Made by a program: the position numbers and the translations under genes. The notes beneath the pieces are model-generated. The model was given only the letters and a program-made list of their open reading frames with translations, was not told the DNA's origin and made no database searches. A stretch of 64,000 bases of DNA, from NCBI GenBank assembly GCA_963680875.1, contig OY804580.1, forward strand, positions 94,951,353-95,015,352. Direction: 5' to 3'. The first letter of the stretch is position 1. The number at the start of each line of letters is the position of its first letter. Below are positions 23,439 through 35,731 of this stretch, piece after piece. The stretch is from Bathymodiolus brooksi (taxonomy: Eukaryota; Mollusca; Bivalvia; Mytilida; Modiolidae).

Positions 23439-24560
23439 TCATGCACAGAAGCTGCAGTGACATGAGCTGCCATTCCAAGAGTTTATTAAACTCTTAAATT
23501 GATTGAAAGATGTTTCTTTCCTGAAATGGTCTGGCAGCTCATTCCAAGTTTTTGAAGCATAGTATCTAAAAGAGTTCAATCCATACCGGGTAGTCTTGGC
23601 TGTTGGTATATGTGCTGTATTGCTGTACCTAAAATTATATTTATTATTTTTTAAAGTTACAAGATCATGTAGATATTGAGGGGTTTCCTTATTTATAATT
23701 TTAAATGTTTCAATAGCTATTGAACGTATACGCCTAATTTTTAGAGAAGGTAATTTTGATTTAGCCAGAAATTCTTCATATGTGGAGTGGTTTTCATTAT
23801 ATATAAATTTTAGTGCTCTCTCTTGAATTTTTTCCATCTTTTTAGTATTGGCTTCAGAACAAAAATGACAAATTACTGGGCAGTAGTTAAAGTTTGATAG
23901 AATAAATGAGTGATATATAGTTAATTTGCTTAATCTATTTAAATATTTTCCCATTCTTTTTAATACATTAAGTTGTCTAGAAGCTTTTCTACAGATATTT
24001 GTAATGTGAGAGTTAAATTTTAATTCATAATCAATTGTTACTCCAAGGAGCTTAACTTCATCCTCAGTTTGTATAATATTACCATTTAAATTAAAAGAAA
24101 TATTTTTAGATTGTGTGTTTTTACCAATAGCAATTGCTTGGAATTTATCAGGATTCACTTTTATTTGATTTGAGGTAAACCAATCTATTAGATTAAGACT
24201 GTCTTTTTCCAAGGTGTTTATAATTTTCTCTAAATCGTAGCCAGAATATGATAATGTATTATCGTCTGCATAATTATATAGAGAACTGTCAGATATGAAA
24301 TAAAATATATCATTTATAAATATGTTAAAAAGTACTGGCCCTAAGATTGATCCCCGAGGTACGCCTTTGTAAATATCTTGCCACGTACTTAATGCTGTTC
24401 CTAATTTAACACATTGTTTTCTATTTGATAGATAGTTTTGTATTAAATTTAGAGCTGATTTTGAGGTACCATAATATTTTAATTTTTGAAGTAAGAGGTC
24501 ATGGGGGAGACAGTCAAAAGCCTTAGATACATTGTAGGTCCATGAGTATAGCTGCTGCAA
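23439..24560 (-). pseudogene. LINE-B reverse transcriptase, C-terminal part
   Basis: 373 codons without a stop. RT motifs in order: AFDCLPHDLLLQKL, then GVPRGSILGPVLFNIFINDI, then the catalytic YADDNTLSYSG. A thumb region follows, with LLGVTIDYELKFNSHI, NYCPVICHFCSEANTKKMEK, IQERALKFIY and LPSLKIRR. The gene belongs to the jockey/CR1-like group of non-LTR retrotransposons. The frame is broken from the upstream RT part by a frameshift at about 24560-24568, so this copy is probably dead. Confidence 0.9.
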
Positions 24561-24567
24561 ATTTATG

Positions 24568-25365
24568 TTAATCTAAAGCGTTTTTCCAGTCTTCAATTAT
24601 CTTCAAAAGAGCAGTTTGACACCCATATCCAGAACGGAAAGCAGATAAGTAAGGGTGAAAAATTTTACTGAAGTAGAAGACGAGCTGATCGTTTATTGCT
24701 CTTTCAAAAAATTTAGAAATTACTGGCAGTATACTCACAGGCCTGTAGTTACTTTTATCTAGAGCATTGCTCTTTTTATAACAAGGTACTACCTGAGCTT
24801 CTTTAAGTTTTTCAGGAAATTTACCCAATGAAATTGATTTATTTACTAGTTCAGAAATAGGTTTTGCAATAACTGGTTTTGCAATTTTTAAAATTTTAGC
24901 CGAGATGCCATCTCGTCCTGTTGCTTTTTTTATATTAATTTTGTTAATTTGTTTTATTATGAAATCTTCTTTTATATCATGGAACACTAGATTTTCTATA
25001 TCAGGAGTGTTGGCAATAATTTTTGGTATACTTGGGTGACTTTCATCGGATTTAATATTACTTGGTCCAATATCTTTAGCTACATTTATAAAAAAATTAT
25101 TGAAAATTTCTGACACTTCAGTTTGGTTATTTATAATTTTATTGTCTTCTACCAATATCATATCTTTCTTACAGTTGTTGCTTTTGTTGGATAAAAAAGG
25201 TTTTATTGTCGGCCAGAAGTCACTGGACTTTGGCCCGCCTAGACATCTTTCATAAAAATATGTTTTTATGGATTGTTTTTTAATTTTATTAACATGATTT
25301 CTCTGTTTCCTGTATCGTTCCCAGTTGTAATCATTTTTACATTTAATAAAGGTGTTATGCAGCAT
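24568..25365 (-). pseudogene. LINE-B reverse transcriptase, N-terminal part
   Basis: 265 codons covering the linker and the first RT blocks: YERCLGGPKSSDFWPTIKPF, KKATGRDGISAKILKIA, AQVVPCYKKSNALDKSNYRP and VSILPVISKFFERAINDQL, then YLSAFRSGYGCQTALLKI. It overlaps the endonuclease frame by 100 bp in a different frame and is followed by another frameshift before the AFD motif. The original protein was presumably one long EN-RT polyprotein. Confidence 0.88.
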
Positions 25366-26192
25366 TCTTTCTTGTAAATTGCTTGTCTTAGCTGTTTATT
25401 CATAAAAGGGGCGGGTTGGGGTATATGTTTTCTTCTTTTAATAGGGGCATGTTTATCTAAAGTTTTGATGATAGAGTTTTCAAAATTTGAGTAAGCTTCA
25501 TCTATGTCTTCATGTTTACTTATATTATTGAAATTGAAATTAAATCCTTGAAGATCTTTAAGGAATTCTTGTTCTGAAAAATGCTTAAAACTTCTGTAAC
25601 TTTTTAGCTCATTTTTTCTTTGTATGATGAAACCTTTGATTTGCACAGCAATAAGATTGTGAACATCACTAATACCACAATTAAAATTTGTTACATTCAT
25701 GCAATTGTTTGGCATATTGGTTAAGATAACATCATTAAGGCTTGGGTTTGAGTTTTTGGTATAACAAGTTGGACTTTTTACTAAATTAGTTAAATCAAAA
25801 ATATCACATACATTTTGTAATGGGGAAGATTTATCAGAGACTAGCATGTCATAATTAAGGTCACCAATAAACATGAAGTTATCATATGCTGTTGTTATTT
25901 GATCACATGTTTTTACAAAGTCTTCATTAAACGTTTGTTCATCAATTGTTTGTGGTCTATATAACCCTGATATTAGCCATTTTTTGTCAGCAATCAATAT
26001 TTCAATGTTTATAGATTCAACTATATTAAATTCTAATTTCCTCTTTCTGTCGCATGGCAAATCTGATCGAACATATGCAGCTATATCTCCCCCGTGGGCT
26101 GTGCGGTCTGCCCTCCAAAAGTGGTAATTTTTTACCTGAAATTGTGTATCAGTAAACGAGTCGTCAATCTTAGTCTCTGACAAGAATAGCAT
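25266..26192 (-). pseudogene. LINE-B apurinic-type endonuclease
   Basis: 308 codons with endonuclease motifs: MLFLSETKIDDSF at the start, GGDIAAYVRSDLP, ISGLYRPQ, FMFIGDLNYDMLV, and ISDVHNLIAVQI near the end (SDH-type motif). This domain nicks target DNA for target-primed reverse transcription. The true upstream part (LNINSLRYKF) lies at 27090-27130, beyond the 856-bp insertion at 26206-27061. Confidence 0.88.
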
Positions 26193-26205
26193 ATCTACAA
26201 TGTTT

Positions 26206-27061
26206 GTAATCTCGTTGAGATTAAGATTCCGAAGAAATTTTCTGTCTGTTCTTCATCTTAATCTCGTTTCAAGCCCTATCAAGGGTATTCTGGAAATTTT
26301 AAATTTGACCACCCTGTGCATTCCGATGGATATTTTGGCATGGACGGATTGTGTCAGATCAAGTGCAGGTAAGATTTCATATATAGACATATTTTCTAGT
26401 TCAAATCTGCAAAAATATTGATATTTCCGTACCTTTTACAGCGTATATCCGACAAAATAATCCAAAATCCACTTTAAGCTGACCGCCATTTTACTGAACT
26501 CATGAACTACACCACGTGATCAAAATCGTCACGAATTTTGCTACAGCATGTTTCTAAATGAAAGGTCGATGTCAATTATTTATTGTGTATATGCAAGCAT
26601 ATCTTTTATGGGCTGTTGATTGGTTTTAATAAAATATTTATAACAAAATTACAAAATTTCAAGCCGTGTATATGGGATTTTTAAATTATAATATAATATT
26701 TGACATCGACATCTCGAACTACGAAACAGACTATACCAAAATACGTCACGATTTTTGATCACGTGGTGTAGTTCTAGAGTTCAGTAAAATGGCGGTCAGC
26801 TTAAAGTAGATTTTGGATTATTTTGTCGGATATACGCTGTAAAAGGTAAGGAAATATCAGATTTGAACTAGAAAATATGTCTATATATGAAATATTACCT
26901 GCACTTGATCTGACACAATCCGTCCATGCCAAAATATCCATCGGAATGCACCGGGTGGTCAAGTAAAAAATTTCCAGAATACCCTTGATAGGGCTTGAAA
27001 CGAGATTAAGATGAAGAACAGACAGAAATTTTCTTCGGAATCTTAATCTCAACGAGATTAC
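26206..27061. mobile_element. 856-bp foldback element in LINE-B
   Basis: Inverted arms of about 340 bp (26206-26545 and 26720-27061) start gtaatctcgttgagattaag. A direct repeat, aatgttt (7 bp, or 9 bp if AC is shared), flanks it at 26199-26205 and 27062-27068. The insertion splits the LINE-B endonuclease at ...NIVDMLFLSE. Both arms translate to the same 70-codon frame in opposite directions, which is a by-product of the inverted repeat. A loop of about 170 bp separates the arms. It is non-autonomous. Confidence 0.85.
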
Positions 27062-27080
27062 AATGTTTGCTGTTAGTAGT

Positions 27081-27841
27081 TCACTTTATGTAACAGAATT
27101 TATACCTCAGGCTATTAATATTTAAGTATGCTATCAGGAATTTGTTGGGATTTTTACGTCTCAAGTTTTTTAGCTCATCGAAAATGTCATTGTTACACTC
27201 GGATTCAATTTCATCGACTGTGTTTACATTTTGTTGGTACGTTCCACATTCCGAACTTCCGGTGTTGCTATATTCAGTGTCGCTAGATCTGATGGAAATA
27301 TTGTGGAAAAATGAGTCCGTGAAACATGGTAAACGATCAATGCATTTAGTGCAGTAAAATGTTTCATCAGATGTCGAGAGTTTATTGTACTGTGACAAGG
27401 ATATGGTGGTACATTTCATGTGAGTCCATTCGTCACAAAAATCACACTGAATGGCTCTTTGGTTGGATCTTACCCCCTTTTTGCAGTTAGTGCAGGGGTA
27501 TTTAATTGGACCTGGGTTCATGTGGACATCACCACTTAATAATATTGTACAGATAAAACAAAATTTTGATGGACTATTTACTTTTCTTTGTTCGAGTTGT
27601 TTCTTCTTTGGTCGGCCATTTTGGTTTGAATAGTCGAGTTGACCTGGACATAATTTAAATATAGCAAAGTCGAAATTGCTCTTCGTTTGGATGCTAGAAC
27701 AGGCATAAAAGCCTAAGTTTACTGGATATATATAATGTTCATGCAACTCAAAGTTACTGGGTGTTTGAAAACGTTGGATCAATCCAAAAATTATGAGAGC
27801 AAGTTGAAGTCCGTCAACCCCTGCCGCCATCTTGAATATCT
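27081..27841 (-). pseudogene. LINE-B N-terminal region: 2A-like motif and PHD finger
   Basis: The likely start is the ATG of MAAGVDGLQLALIIFG (minus strand, about 27830), preceded by a favourable aag context. Later comes LSGDVHMNPGP, which resembles 2A ribosome-skipping peptides (D-x-E-x-NPGP) known from some non-LTR elements, but with His at the Glu position. A PHD-type zinc finger follows: CTNCKKGVRSNQRAIQC, CDEWTHMKC, then CTKC. The tail FLIAYLNINSLRYKF is the start of the endonuclease. A one-base frameshift just after it and the foldback insertion break the frame. Confidence 0.8.
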
Positions 27842-29909
27842 GGGCCCGGTTGTTCAAAATACTGAATAAAGTTATCCACTGGATAAAGTTGTCCACTGGA
27901 CAACTACTTATTCAGTGGACAGCTAGCCAGTGGATACAATCGATTGTTCAAAAGCAAAGACAATGGTTGGCTGGATATCCACTGGAAACATATTTGTCCA
28001 GTGGACAACTCCCATAATTCTTTGCACTTCCTGTGTATTAAAAGCTATCCAGACCAAAAAAAAAAAAAAAAAAAAGGGTCTGCTAAGTTCAGCGACATTT
28101 CAAGTTATTTTTCAGGCAGTTCAATTTATTTGTTGGGATTGCAAATGATTTATGACCAATCTTTTTGTTGTTTTTGTGTTGGAGTTGGGAATTTATGTTT
28201 CCATAGAATTTTTTTTCAAGTCATATGGTAATCAAATTTTTGTTAGCCAAATTGTGATTACTCACACATTTGCTTTCTAATTAGTTTTACTTACAGTGTA
28301 TTGGACAAGTATTTTTAAGCCAAACCTTTTTTTTCTTCAGATCATGAAATAATATTCAAAAGTAAATATTTGTTTATAAAAAATTGAAGCTAGTTACTTC
28401 ATTTCTTTCCTAAAAGATTTATCGGTATTGAGGCAAGGGCAAGAGTAATTAAAGGGTGTCATTTTGTCATTCGTGTCTTGTAGAATAATTCGAAGGGGGG
28501 GTATGTAGATAAAAATATGAAGATATATTTATTTTACGAAAAACACAATTTTACAAACTTTAGAAATATATTATTATGATCCAGTTCCATTATTGTACTT
28601 AATGATGTAGTGTAATGGAATCTTACAACAATAAAATCCAAATTGTGTTCTGAAAGACATGGAATTTATTGAAGTGGTCTGGCCTGAAATAAGTGACATT
28701 TTTGGGACTACACGCTACTCCCTATATACATGTAAATATCACGGTTTACAAAATATGTTGATTGGATCTTGGGACATTTAACGTACCTGCCTTGGGATCG
28801 GATAATTTCACAGAAATCTACACACGTACACTGAATGACATTTTTCATACTGTTGTCAAAAACAAATCAAATAAATAATATTTAATTCCAACTTTTGAGA
28901 GACAATAAAAAAGAATTATCAATTAAAATTGATCCCAAGTCTAAATCCAAAACAACAAACAGATTTAGTAAACAATTTTCCAGAACAAATGTCATCATTA
29001 GCCATTCTTCCACTTTTGAGGTTAAAAAAGGGGGGGGGGCGGGTCCTCGTCACGGTTCATCAAAAGTATTTTTACTGATCAATTGAAGGCACGGTAAATA
29101 AATTCTTCTGATCACATACACAAAAATATGTAACCCAATGTAATTGATAAGGTATTTTCTTTACCATTTCTACACTCACTAGTCGTGTCTATTTTGCCCA
29201 GTAATTCATGTAATATTGACATCTGGTTGAGAGAAAAAAAAACAACAAAGTACAAACACAGAAGATCACATTGGAAAAAAAGGTTTTCAAAAACGTAGAC
29301 GAGAGGCGTATATCATAAAGAATGAAAAATAAATTTGACTGAAAAAGAATTCACGGACAATGTCCCCATCACGTTTAATAGCAAAAAAAAACCAACAAAA
29401 ATATTGGAGGAAGGAAAATTCACGAATACGGAAAACCAAAAGCACCCACCATTTTATTTCAATTACACCTCTCTTTAATTTACTTGCACTGCGCAACAAA
29501 TTAAATCCGAAATCAGTTCTGATAGAATGCATGTTTTTTTTCTCCTCAATTGTTTTGTATAACATTTATTTATTTACATTTGTATTTAAAATCTGTCTAT
29601 TTATCTTAATTCCTGTTATGTGTAATCTATTTCCAAAAAGGGGAAATGCTATTTTTGAAATTGAATAGAGGAAAACTTCATGACAACAAACAAAAAATCT
29701 AATGTAATTTCAATTGGCGATCATATTTATTCACTGGATAAAACTTTATCCGTACCATATTAGACTGGACAGAGTTTTCCAGGATAAATCATATTTGTCC
29801 AGTGGATAACTTTTGAACAACCACATTTATCCAGTGGACAGAAGTTGTCCAGGATAAATCATATTTGTCCAGTGGATAACTTTATCCATTGTTTTGAACA
29901 ACCGGGCCC
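27842..29909. mobile_element. 2.07-kb TIR element with gggcccggttgttcaaaa ends
   Basis: The ends gggcccggttgttcaaaa and ttttgaacaaccgggccc are perfect inverted repeats. Sub-terminal motifs such as gtccagtggataactttatc and its inverse repeat several times at both ends. The interior is AT-rich, with A and T runs and no transposase. I see no flanking duplication: the left side is LINE-B 5' sequence and the right side is LINE-A sequence. Confidence 0.8.
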
Positions 29910-30118
29910 ACTGGTAAAAAGTGTGACCTCTCAAATTACAGAGGGATTTATTTAATTAATTGTGTGGCAAAAACTTTTAGTGCTATCCTTAATATTGCTT
30001 ATGAAAGATAAATACTTCAATTCTCAATTTGGGTTCCGTGAAAATCACAGAACATCTGATAGCCTATTCATACTCAAAACCCTTATAAATAAATATCTTC
30101 ATAAGGTTAAAATTCTTT
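29910..30118 (+). pseudogene. LINE-A reverse transcriptase, continuation
   Basis: Reads TGKKCDLSNYRGIYLINCVA, KTFSAILN, then after a frameshift DKYFNSQFGFRENHRTSDSL and FILKTLINKYLHKVK. These blocks follow directly on the WNKSYLTP block at 23071 in non-LTR RTs, so this is the second half of LINE-A. It is truncated before the catalytic ADD motif. Confidence 0.83.
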
Positions 30119-30490
30119 GAAACAATTAGCACAACCCATGATTTCACTGAATTAAAGTTGAATAATCATTTATTATTTACATTTTATTCATCAATTCAAA
30201 TGACCTCTCCGTTCTCGTGCTATTTTCTCCATCTCGGGATTTCATTCCCAGGATTACGTTCAAGGATGTTTAAACGTTTTGAGGAAAGAAATAAAAATGT
30301 TTTTTTTTGTAATTCTGAGGGGAATCTGAGACAGTACCTGAAAAAAAAATAGGCGAAATAAAAACGTAATTTCACCTGTACATCTTATCTGACTAGTTTA
30401 CCTGTAAAACGACACACTTGACTACAAGATTAACATTACCCCTCCCAATAAACAACTGATCACCGACATAACCGGTATGTCTCTTTCTGT
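30119..30490. other. Sequence without recognised feature
   Basis: AT-rich, no gene or element recognised. Confidence 0.4.
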
Positions 30491-30790
30491 ACTATACACC
30501 ACAGGTACTTGTGGACAGGACCCTATGTTGCTCCCTTTTTTTTCTTTTTTTTTTAAGATGTTAACTTATATCTGGTCAGAAACCCGGCATGGATAGAAAC
30601 TACTGTTTGATTGTATTTATTGTATATATTAGCCCGGTGACCAACTACGTAAAAGTCGCATATTAACGGAGTTTAATTTCACTTCATACTATACGGCTAA
30701 AAATTGGCATACTTGTAGGAAAATGATTTTACTTTGAATTTAGACCGGTCGTCAAAAAGTCGTATGGTGCAGTTTTCTAAAATTCTATGT
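30491..30790 (+). repeat. Diverged third copy of the R repeat
   Basis: Shares caggtacttgtggacaggac plus cctatgttgctccc, a T run, agcccggtgac, catactatacgg, ggtcgtcaaaa and tatggtgcagttttc, in the same order, with 48270-48600 and (inverted) 63420-63760. It is much more diverged than those two copies are from each other, so R is an older dispersed repeat. Confidence 0.75.
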
Positions 30791-31439
30791 ATAGTTAGCA
30801 AAATTTACTTAAATTTGGACCTCGAGTGACTAACAGTTTTGCTCCGGTATTTAAAAACTGTATAGAAATATATTTCTTTCGCATTGGATTCCAAGTTTAC
30901 ATATAATGTTTTATTCATTAAGCGAAAAAACTAACACAATAAACCTATTATTGAAAAATAATAACAATAACAAATATTGTACATGGGGTCATTTTGTAGT
31001 TTCACAAGATTTTAATTCTGTACAATAATGCGCCAGTTGATAAATAGTTAAGTAACTAGTAGAAATTAAAAATATAATCATTACCCTATTTAGTGACACA
31101 TCTTTTTTTTTATCTAAGTTTCTTTAATGGGATTTTATATACCACCCAAAATATAGACTAACAAATCTTTACCTTACTTAATTTTTCGGTAAGTTGTGTC
31201 CGGTCCCGGTAGATCTGAATACTTTGTTCACCATATTGATCTTGAACTACGAGTGCACCTTATGTTCGATTAATTTACGATAACTATGGATTGATTTCTT
31301 TTGTATTTGTTGATGTGTTTTTGTTCTTTTGACTTTTAAATGTTGTTTGTTCGAATTTGAGGTTGTGGTGATAGTTATTTTTCATTTTTGTTCATTCTAA
31401 GAGGCAAATTTAATTATTGAGTTGTAAGTAAGTTATTTC
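30791..31439. other. Sequence without recognised feature
   Basis: AT-rich sequence upstream of the pseudogene; no promoter or exon could be supported. Confidence 0.4.
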
Positions 31440-32873
31440 AATCGACATATTCTTAAACTTGGTGGTTTTCACAGTTTGTCTTGTTTCTTATCTTCGATAG
31501 GGAATCTTTGGGCCGATGGCGGTCGTCGTGATCTTTTGGTTGATTCTGGCGTATATGCTGGAAATACAGCTGAGCTTATGTTGGTTGGCAAATAATTTAA
31601 CAGGGATGTCAAGGGGTTCACACTTGTAGTTGAAGCCCTACAAGTTCTGTTTATCGCGGCATTCATACACTGGTGTAGGACCTTTGACTACATCGATCAA
31701 ATACCATCAGCGTTCTGGAATGCGCTGTTTGAATTTCATAGAAGTATCTGTGATCAGACGATTGGAACATCAGTACTACTAACTAAAGTTGAAAAATTGT
31801 TTGAAGACCATGTACAGCCTCTAATCAGTAAGCTTAGAAAATGGGGATGCGATGCATCACCTACATTCAAATACTTGGATATGTTTCTGGTGGCGGTTCA
31901 AATTATGTTGTCAAATGTACGAGCAGAATGGGAGGGTGATTGGTCGGCACATCTGATGTCTTCATAAAAAATGTTGCCCTATTTCTTCATTACTCACCGT
32001 ACAAATTACTCCAGATGGATGCCTGTATATATACTTGACATGCTCGAACTTCCAGCCGAGATAAAATCAGCTTTTGAAAAAGGCGAGTTTTCCATTAGAC
32101 AAACATCCGGCAGCTTCAATGGTATTTGGAGCGATATGGGCACTGAAAAAACCATCATAAAAGATTCGAAGGGCTCAGGTGGTATCATAGGAATAACGAA
32201 TCAGAAATCTGCCCTTGTTAGATGGACACTCACTAGACATTTCCTAACATCATTTAGTAGTGCAATGAACGACAGGGCAGGTATTGCAAGCACCAGCAAT
32301 ACCTCACATGAAGAAATGAAGCAAACAGCTTTGAAGCTAGATGAGGAACAAGTCCAAGCAATAGTAAACCATGTGAATGAAATCATGACTGACCCCTTTG
32401 ATATAGAGGCACACCCTCCTTGTCTCATGAATATTTCTACATGCATGCATGCTACCAGAGAAGTACAGGATTATTTGCTGTCTGCTGTCAACGAAGACGT
32501 GCTCTGGTTTTGGCTAATAGCAGACATGATGTCACGATTGACAACATTCTTTCACATCATGTAGGGCCTATCCCGGTGTCCATGTTCCATGAAGATGGTA
32601 CAATGAGGAAAACTTGTAAATCTGACCTAGTGAAGCAGGTCGAAAATGAAGTTTCCTCAGTTCTTTCGTTGCCGGATTTTGACCCTTCGTTGACAACTTA
32701 CATCAGAGATAGCATGGCATGGATGCAAAGAAGCATAGAACCTTTGGAGACCTTACTACCGACTACTGCAAACAGTTGACATCATGCTTTGCAAAGGCAC
32801 ATACAGTAGCAGATGTATTTGACCGGTATGACGTAACAAACTCCATCAAGTCGGCTGAAAGAGAGCGTCGTAC
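31440..32873 (+). pseudogene. EEADTR/SDTD family gene, segment 1 (degenerate)
   Basis: One plus-strand frame can be followed with HILKLGGFHSLSCFLSSIGN and LLVDSGVYAGNTAELMLVGK, then a stop at 31593-31595. It continues with FIHWCRTFDYIDQIPSAFW and AHLMSS, a second stop (31965-31967), then KMLPYFFITHRTNYSRWMPV and TSGSFNGIWSDMGTEKTI. Frameshifts follow near 32495 and 32715, and it ends SIKSAERERR. This order matches a multi-copy gene family in cnidarians and molluscs whose function is not established. Several lesions show that this copy is not functional. It is interrupted at 32874 by a TIR element and continues at 34864. Confidence 0.8.
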
Positions 32874-34863
32874 CACAGGGCCTTGTCACTATCCAGGTAA
32901 ATATACTATCAATGTATAAACATATACAAGGGCGGACATCTTTTTTACCCCCGCTCGCTTCAAGTCGTGTTTGTTTTTTAAATTCCTTCTAATATATTCA
33001 AAACCCTGTTTGGTTCAACTCCCAAGACCTTATTCTTTTCAAAAAATATCATGACCTCTCCTCGACTACCTCTTGTGAAGGCGCAGCGGTCGTTTTTGTC
33101 ATGAATTCGCCGGAGTAGAGAACAACATGGACCGAATGTGAAAGTAACAGCGCCACCTATAAAAAAAATGGAAGTTCGGAACTCTTGGGGTTTTAGCTTT
33201 GAGGTAAGGAAAATACCGTTAAGATTCAAACATCATTAAAATAGCGGGACGATTTGAAGTGAAAACTGACATTTTTTTACTTGTACATACAATGAATGAT
33301 AATTTCAGTGTTTCTTGGTAAGATTGATTACAAGAATTGTAAATTCAATGCATATAGATCTCAATATACACATTTTGAGGTGGACAAACGAGAAAATTCA
33401 ATACAAAAATGAAAATGACACACATTGACACAATTTAAAATGCACATAATAAATTGGACAAATGTCTTATAAAACGATACAACTACCTTTAGTTTGTATC
33501 ATTATCCTCTGTGGGGGGGGGGGGGGGGGGGGGGGTTAAAAAAATGCTGTGCCTAGACCTGTACTATTATTTGGGGATCAAAATCACTATTTTTTTGAGA
33601 CCATCATCTTCTTTCAAATTCACAATTCCTTTTTTTTGGGGGGGGGGGCATTACAAATATTTGGTTCTATTTCACTATTTGTTCAGGTTGATCGAAACCT
33701 TGTTTTTTTATGGGGCAATTTATAAAAAAAAAACACATTATGTTTTGCTTATTTTAAACCAAAATTGGGCATTAGTAATTTTACGTGGAAGGGGGGAGGG
33801 GGGGGGGGGCTCATTTGTTTAACATGTATTTTTTGGGGTGTGTTTGGAAATTCTGGTATTTTTTTGGGTGAAATTCATTTTCTGTGACGAGCCTAGGTAC
33901 AGAAAATGTTGGCAGGTCATCCCCTCCCTTGGCATTATGAGGCTGGGAACAGACTTGGGGTCAATTACTTTCAAATATAATCGATTACATTACTGATTAC
34001 ATTTGATGTCATGACAACCAATGTATATTCAAGTTTGCTATGTTACTTCTTTTTGTTTCAAATTTCTGTTTCTTTGTATGCTTGTTGGTATGTGTACAGT
34101 AATATATATAATTGGTGCTTTGATTTCTTTTTGTTTCATTGCCTTGATATAGCTAAAAAAATTCTCATTTTGGTGTTTTAAACCAATAATCACTCACTTT
34201 ATATATTGATATAATTTCTTTTTTTTCTTATACGTTCCTCCATATAACTGAAATATTATTGAAAATGGACTAAACCCAAAAACCTCTTATATGTTCCAAG
34301 TCATGATGCAATATCATTCAATCTTTTACATTAATTGAAGTGGATTTTGTTTTTGCTCAGATTACTGGTCAGGCTACCTCAGGATATGCAGTTATTAATA
34401 AATTGTGCCCACTTAAGGCCATTTTCAAGGCTTTTTCTTGAATGCTGTCCATTTTCTTTAATTTATTATTTCGTCTGTTATTTCCCGCGGTATCTTATAC
34501 TTAGAAACACGATAACTAGCGAGAAAACCAAATATCGAATGGTAAAACCCCGAGAGTTCTGAACTTCCGTTTTTTTATAGGTGGCGCTGTTACTTTCACA
34601 TTCGGTCCATGTTGTTCTCTACTCCGGCGAATTCCTGACAAAAACGACCGCTGCGCCTTCACAAGAGGTAGTCGAGGGGAGGTCATGATATTTTTTGAAA
34701 AGAATAAGGTCTTGGGAGTTGAACCAAACAGGGTTTTGAATATATTAGAAGGAATTTAAAAAACAAACACGACTTGAAGCGAGCGGGGGTAAAAAAGATG
34801 TCCGCCCTTGTATATGTTTATACATTGATAGTATATTTACCTGGATAGTGACAAGGCCCTGTG
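32874..34863. mobile_element. 1.99-kb element with about 320-bp TIRs
   Basis: Inverted arms span about 32874-33195 and 34547-34863 (cacagggccttgtcactatc at the outer ends). The direct repeat gtcgtacca is present at 32867-32875 and 34864-34872, giving a 7-9 bp target duplication. Removing the insert rejoins ERERR and TKVTAH in one frame. The centre has no transposase and contains G runs (33512-33534, about 33638 and 33791) and T runs. Long TIRs with a duplication of about 9 bp are MULE-like, but this is inference. Confidence 0.87.
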
Positions 34864-35249
34864 GTCGTACCAAAGTGACTGCCCATACAAAGGTGTTCCA
34901 AGTCATATAAGGCAGAAATATTCCTGACTGGAAGAAATTTCTATCTGTCAAAGAAAACAAGCAGGCACTCATAAACTTTTTTGGTGACTTCATTGTCAAA
35001 TTCAATCAAAGTAACCAATTAGTGCCCCCTGAAAATCTGTATTACATTGCAGGTTCATTTGGAAATCCAGAAATTGTGAAAGTTGTTTCAGACCAGGAAG
35101 TCTTTGATTGTCCTGACTTGCACAGCACTCAAGAAGAGGCGGACACCCGTATGATCCTCCAGACTTTACATGCTGACAAAAGGCTCAAAGAATTGGGAAA
35201 GCAAGGCAGAATCATTATCAAAACCTCTGATACAGATGTGATTGTTATC
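34864..35249 (+). pseudogene. EEADTR/SDTD family gene, segment 2
   Basis: Reads TKVTAHTKVFQVI, a stop (34908-34910), WKKFLSVKENKQALINFFGD, PPENLYYIAGSFGNPEIVKV, CPDLHSTQEEADTRMILQTL and IIIKTSDTDVIVI, then meets the giant insertion. The EEADTR and SDTD acidic motifs, together with the GC.T.S motif in segment 3, resemble the metal-binding residues and H2TH of XPG/FEN-like nucleases. This is my inference. The last six bases, GTTATC, are repeated after the insertion. Confidence 0.8.
35244..35249. repeat. Left 6-bp target-site duplication GTTATC
   Basis: An identical GTTATC follows the right end of the element at 62026-62031. Confidence 0.9.
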
Positions 35250-35731
35250 AGTAGTATAGAAGCACCATCCACCTATTATTTGTGAGGGTGCCGGAAGTGA
35301 TCACGTGCGCATGCATCACCGGAAGTTGCATCACCGGAAGTTGCGTCACCGTAGGTCGTGAACCGGAAGTGAAAGGGAGATAATTTCCCGCGGTTTTTTT
35401 CCCCCGCGGTTTTTTCCGGAACTCCTCTAGATTCTAGGTACGAACAATGGAATTGTGAATCCAACCTGTATCGAGTCACTATAGCGCTATTACCCCATTT
35501 TTCCCTCCTGAATTGTGCAGTCAGCCGTGATTAATTGACTCAGTGGTATGTGTATGCAATATATGACTGCATTTTCTATGTTCTTTTGTTTGTTTGGTTT
35601 TTTCGTAAATAAAATGTTATTCATCATACGGGGCTTTACATTATAACAAAACGTCAAGTACATTTTCTAAGCTTTATTGATAAGACGATGCACAAAAGTC
35701 TTGACTAATTACGGCTCTTCACAGGAACACC

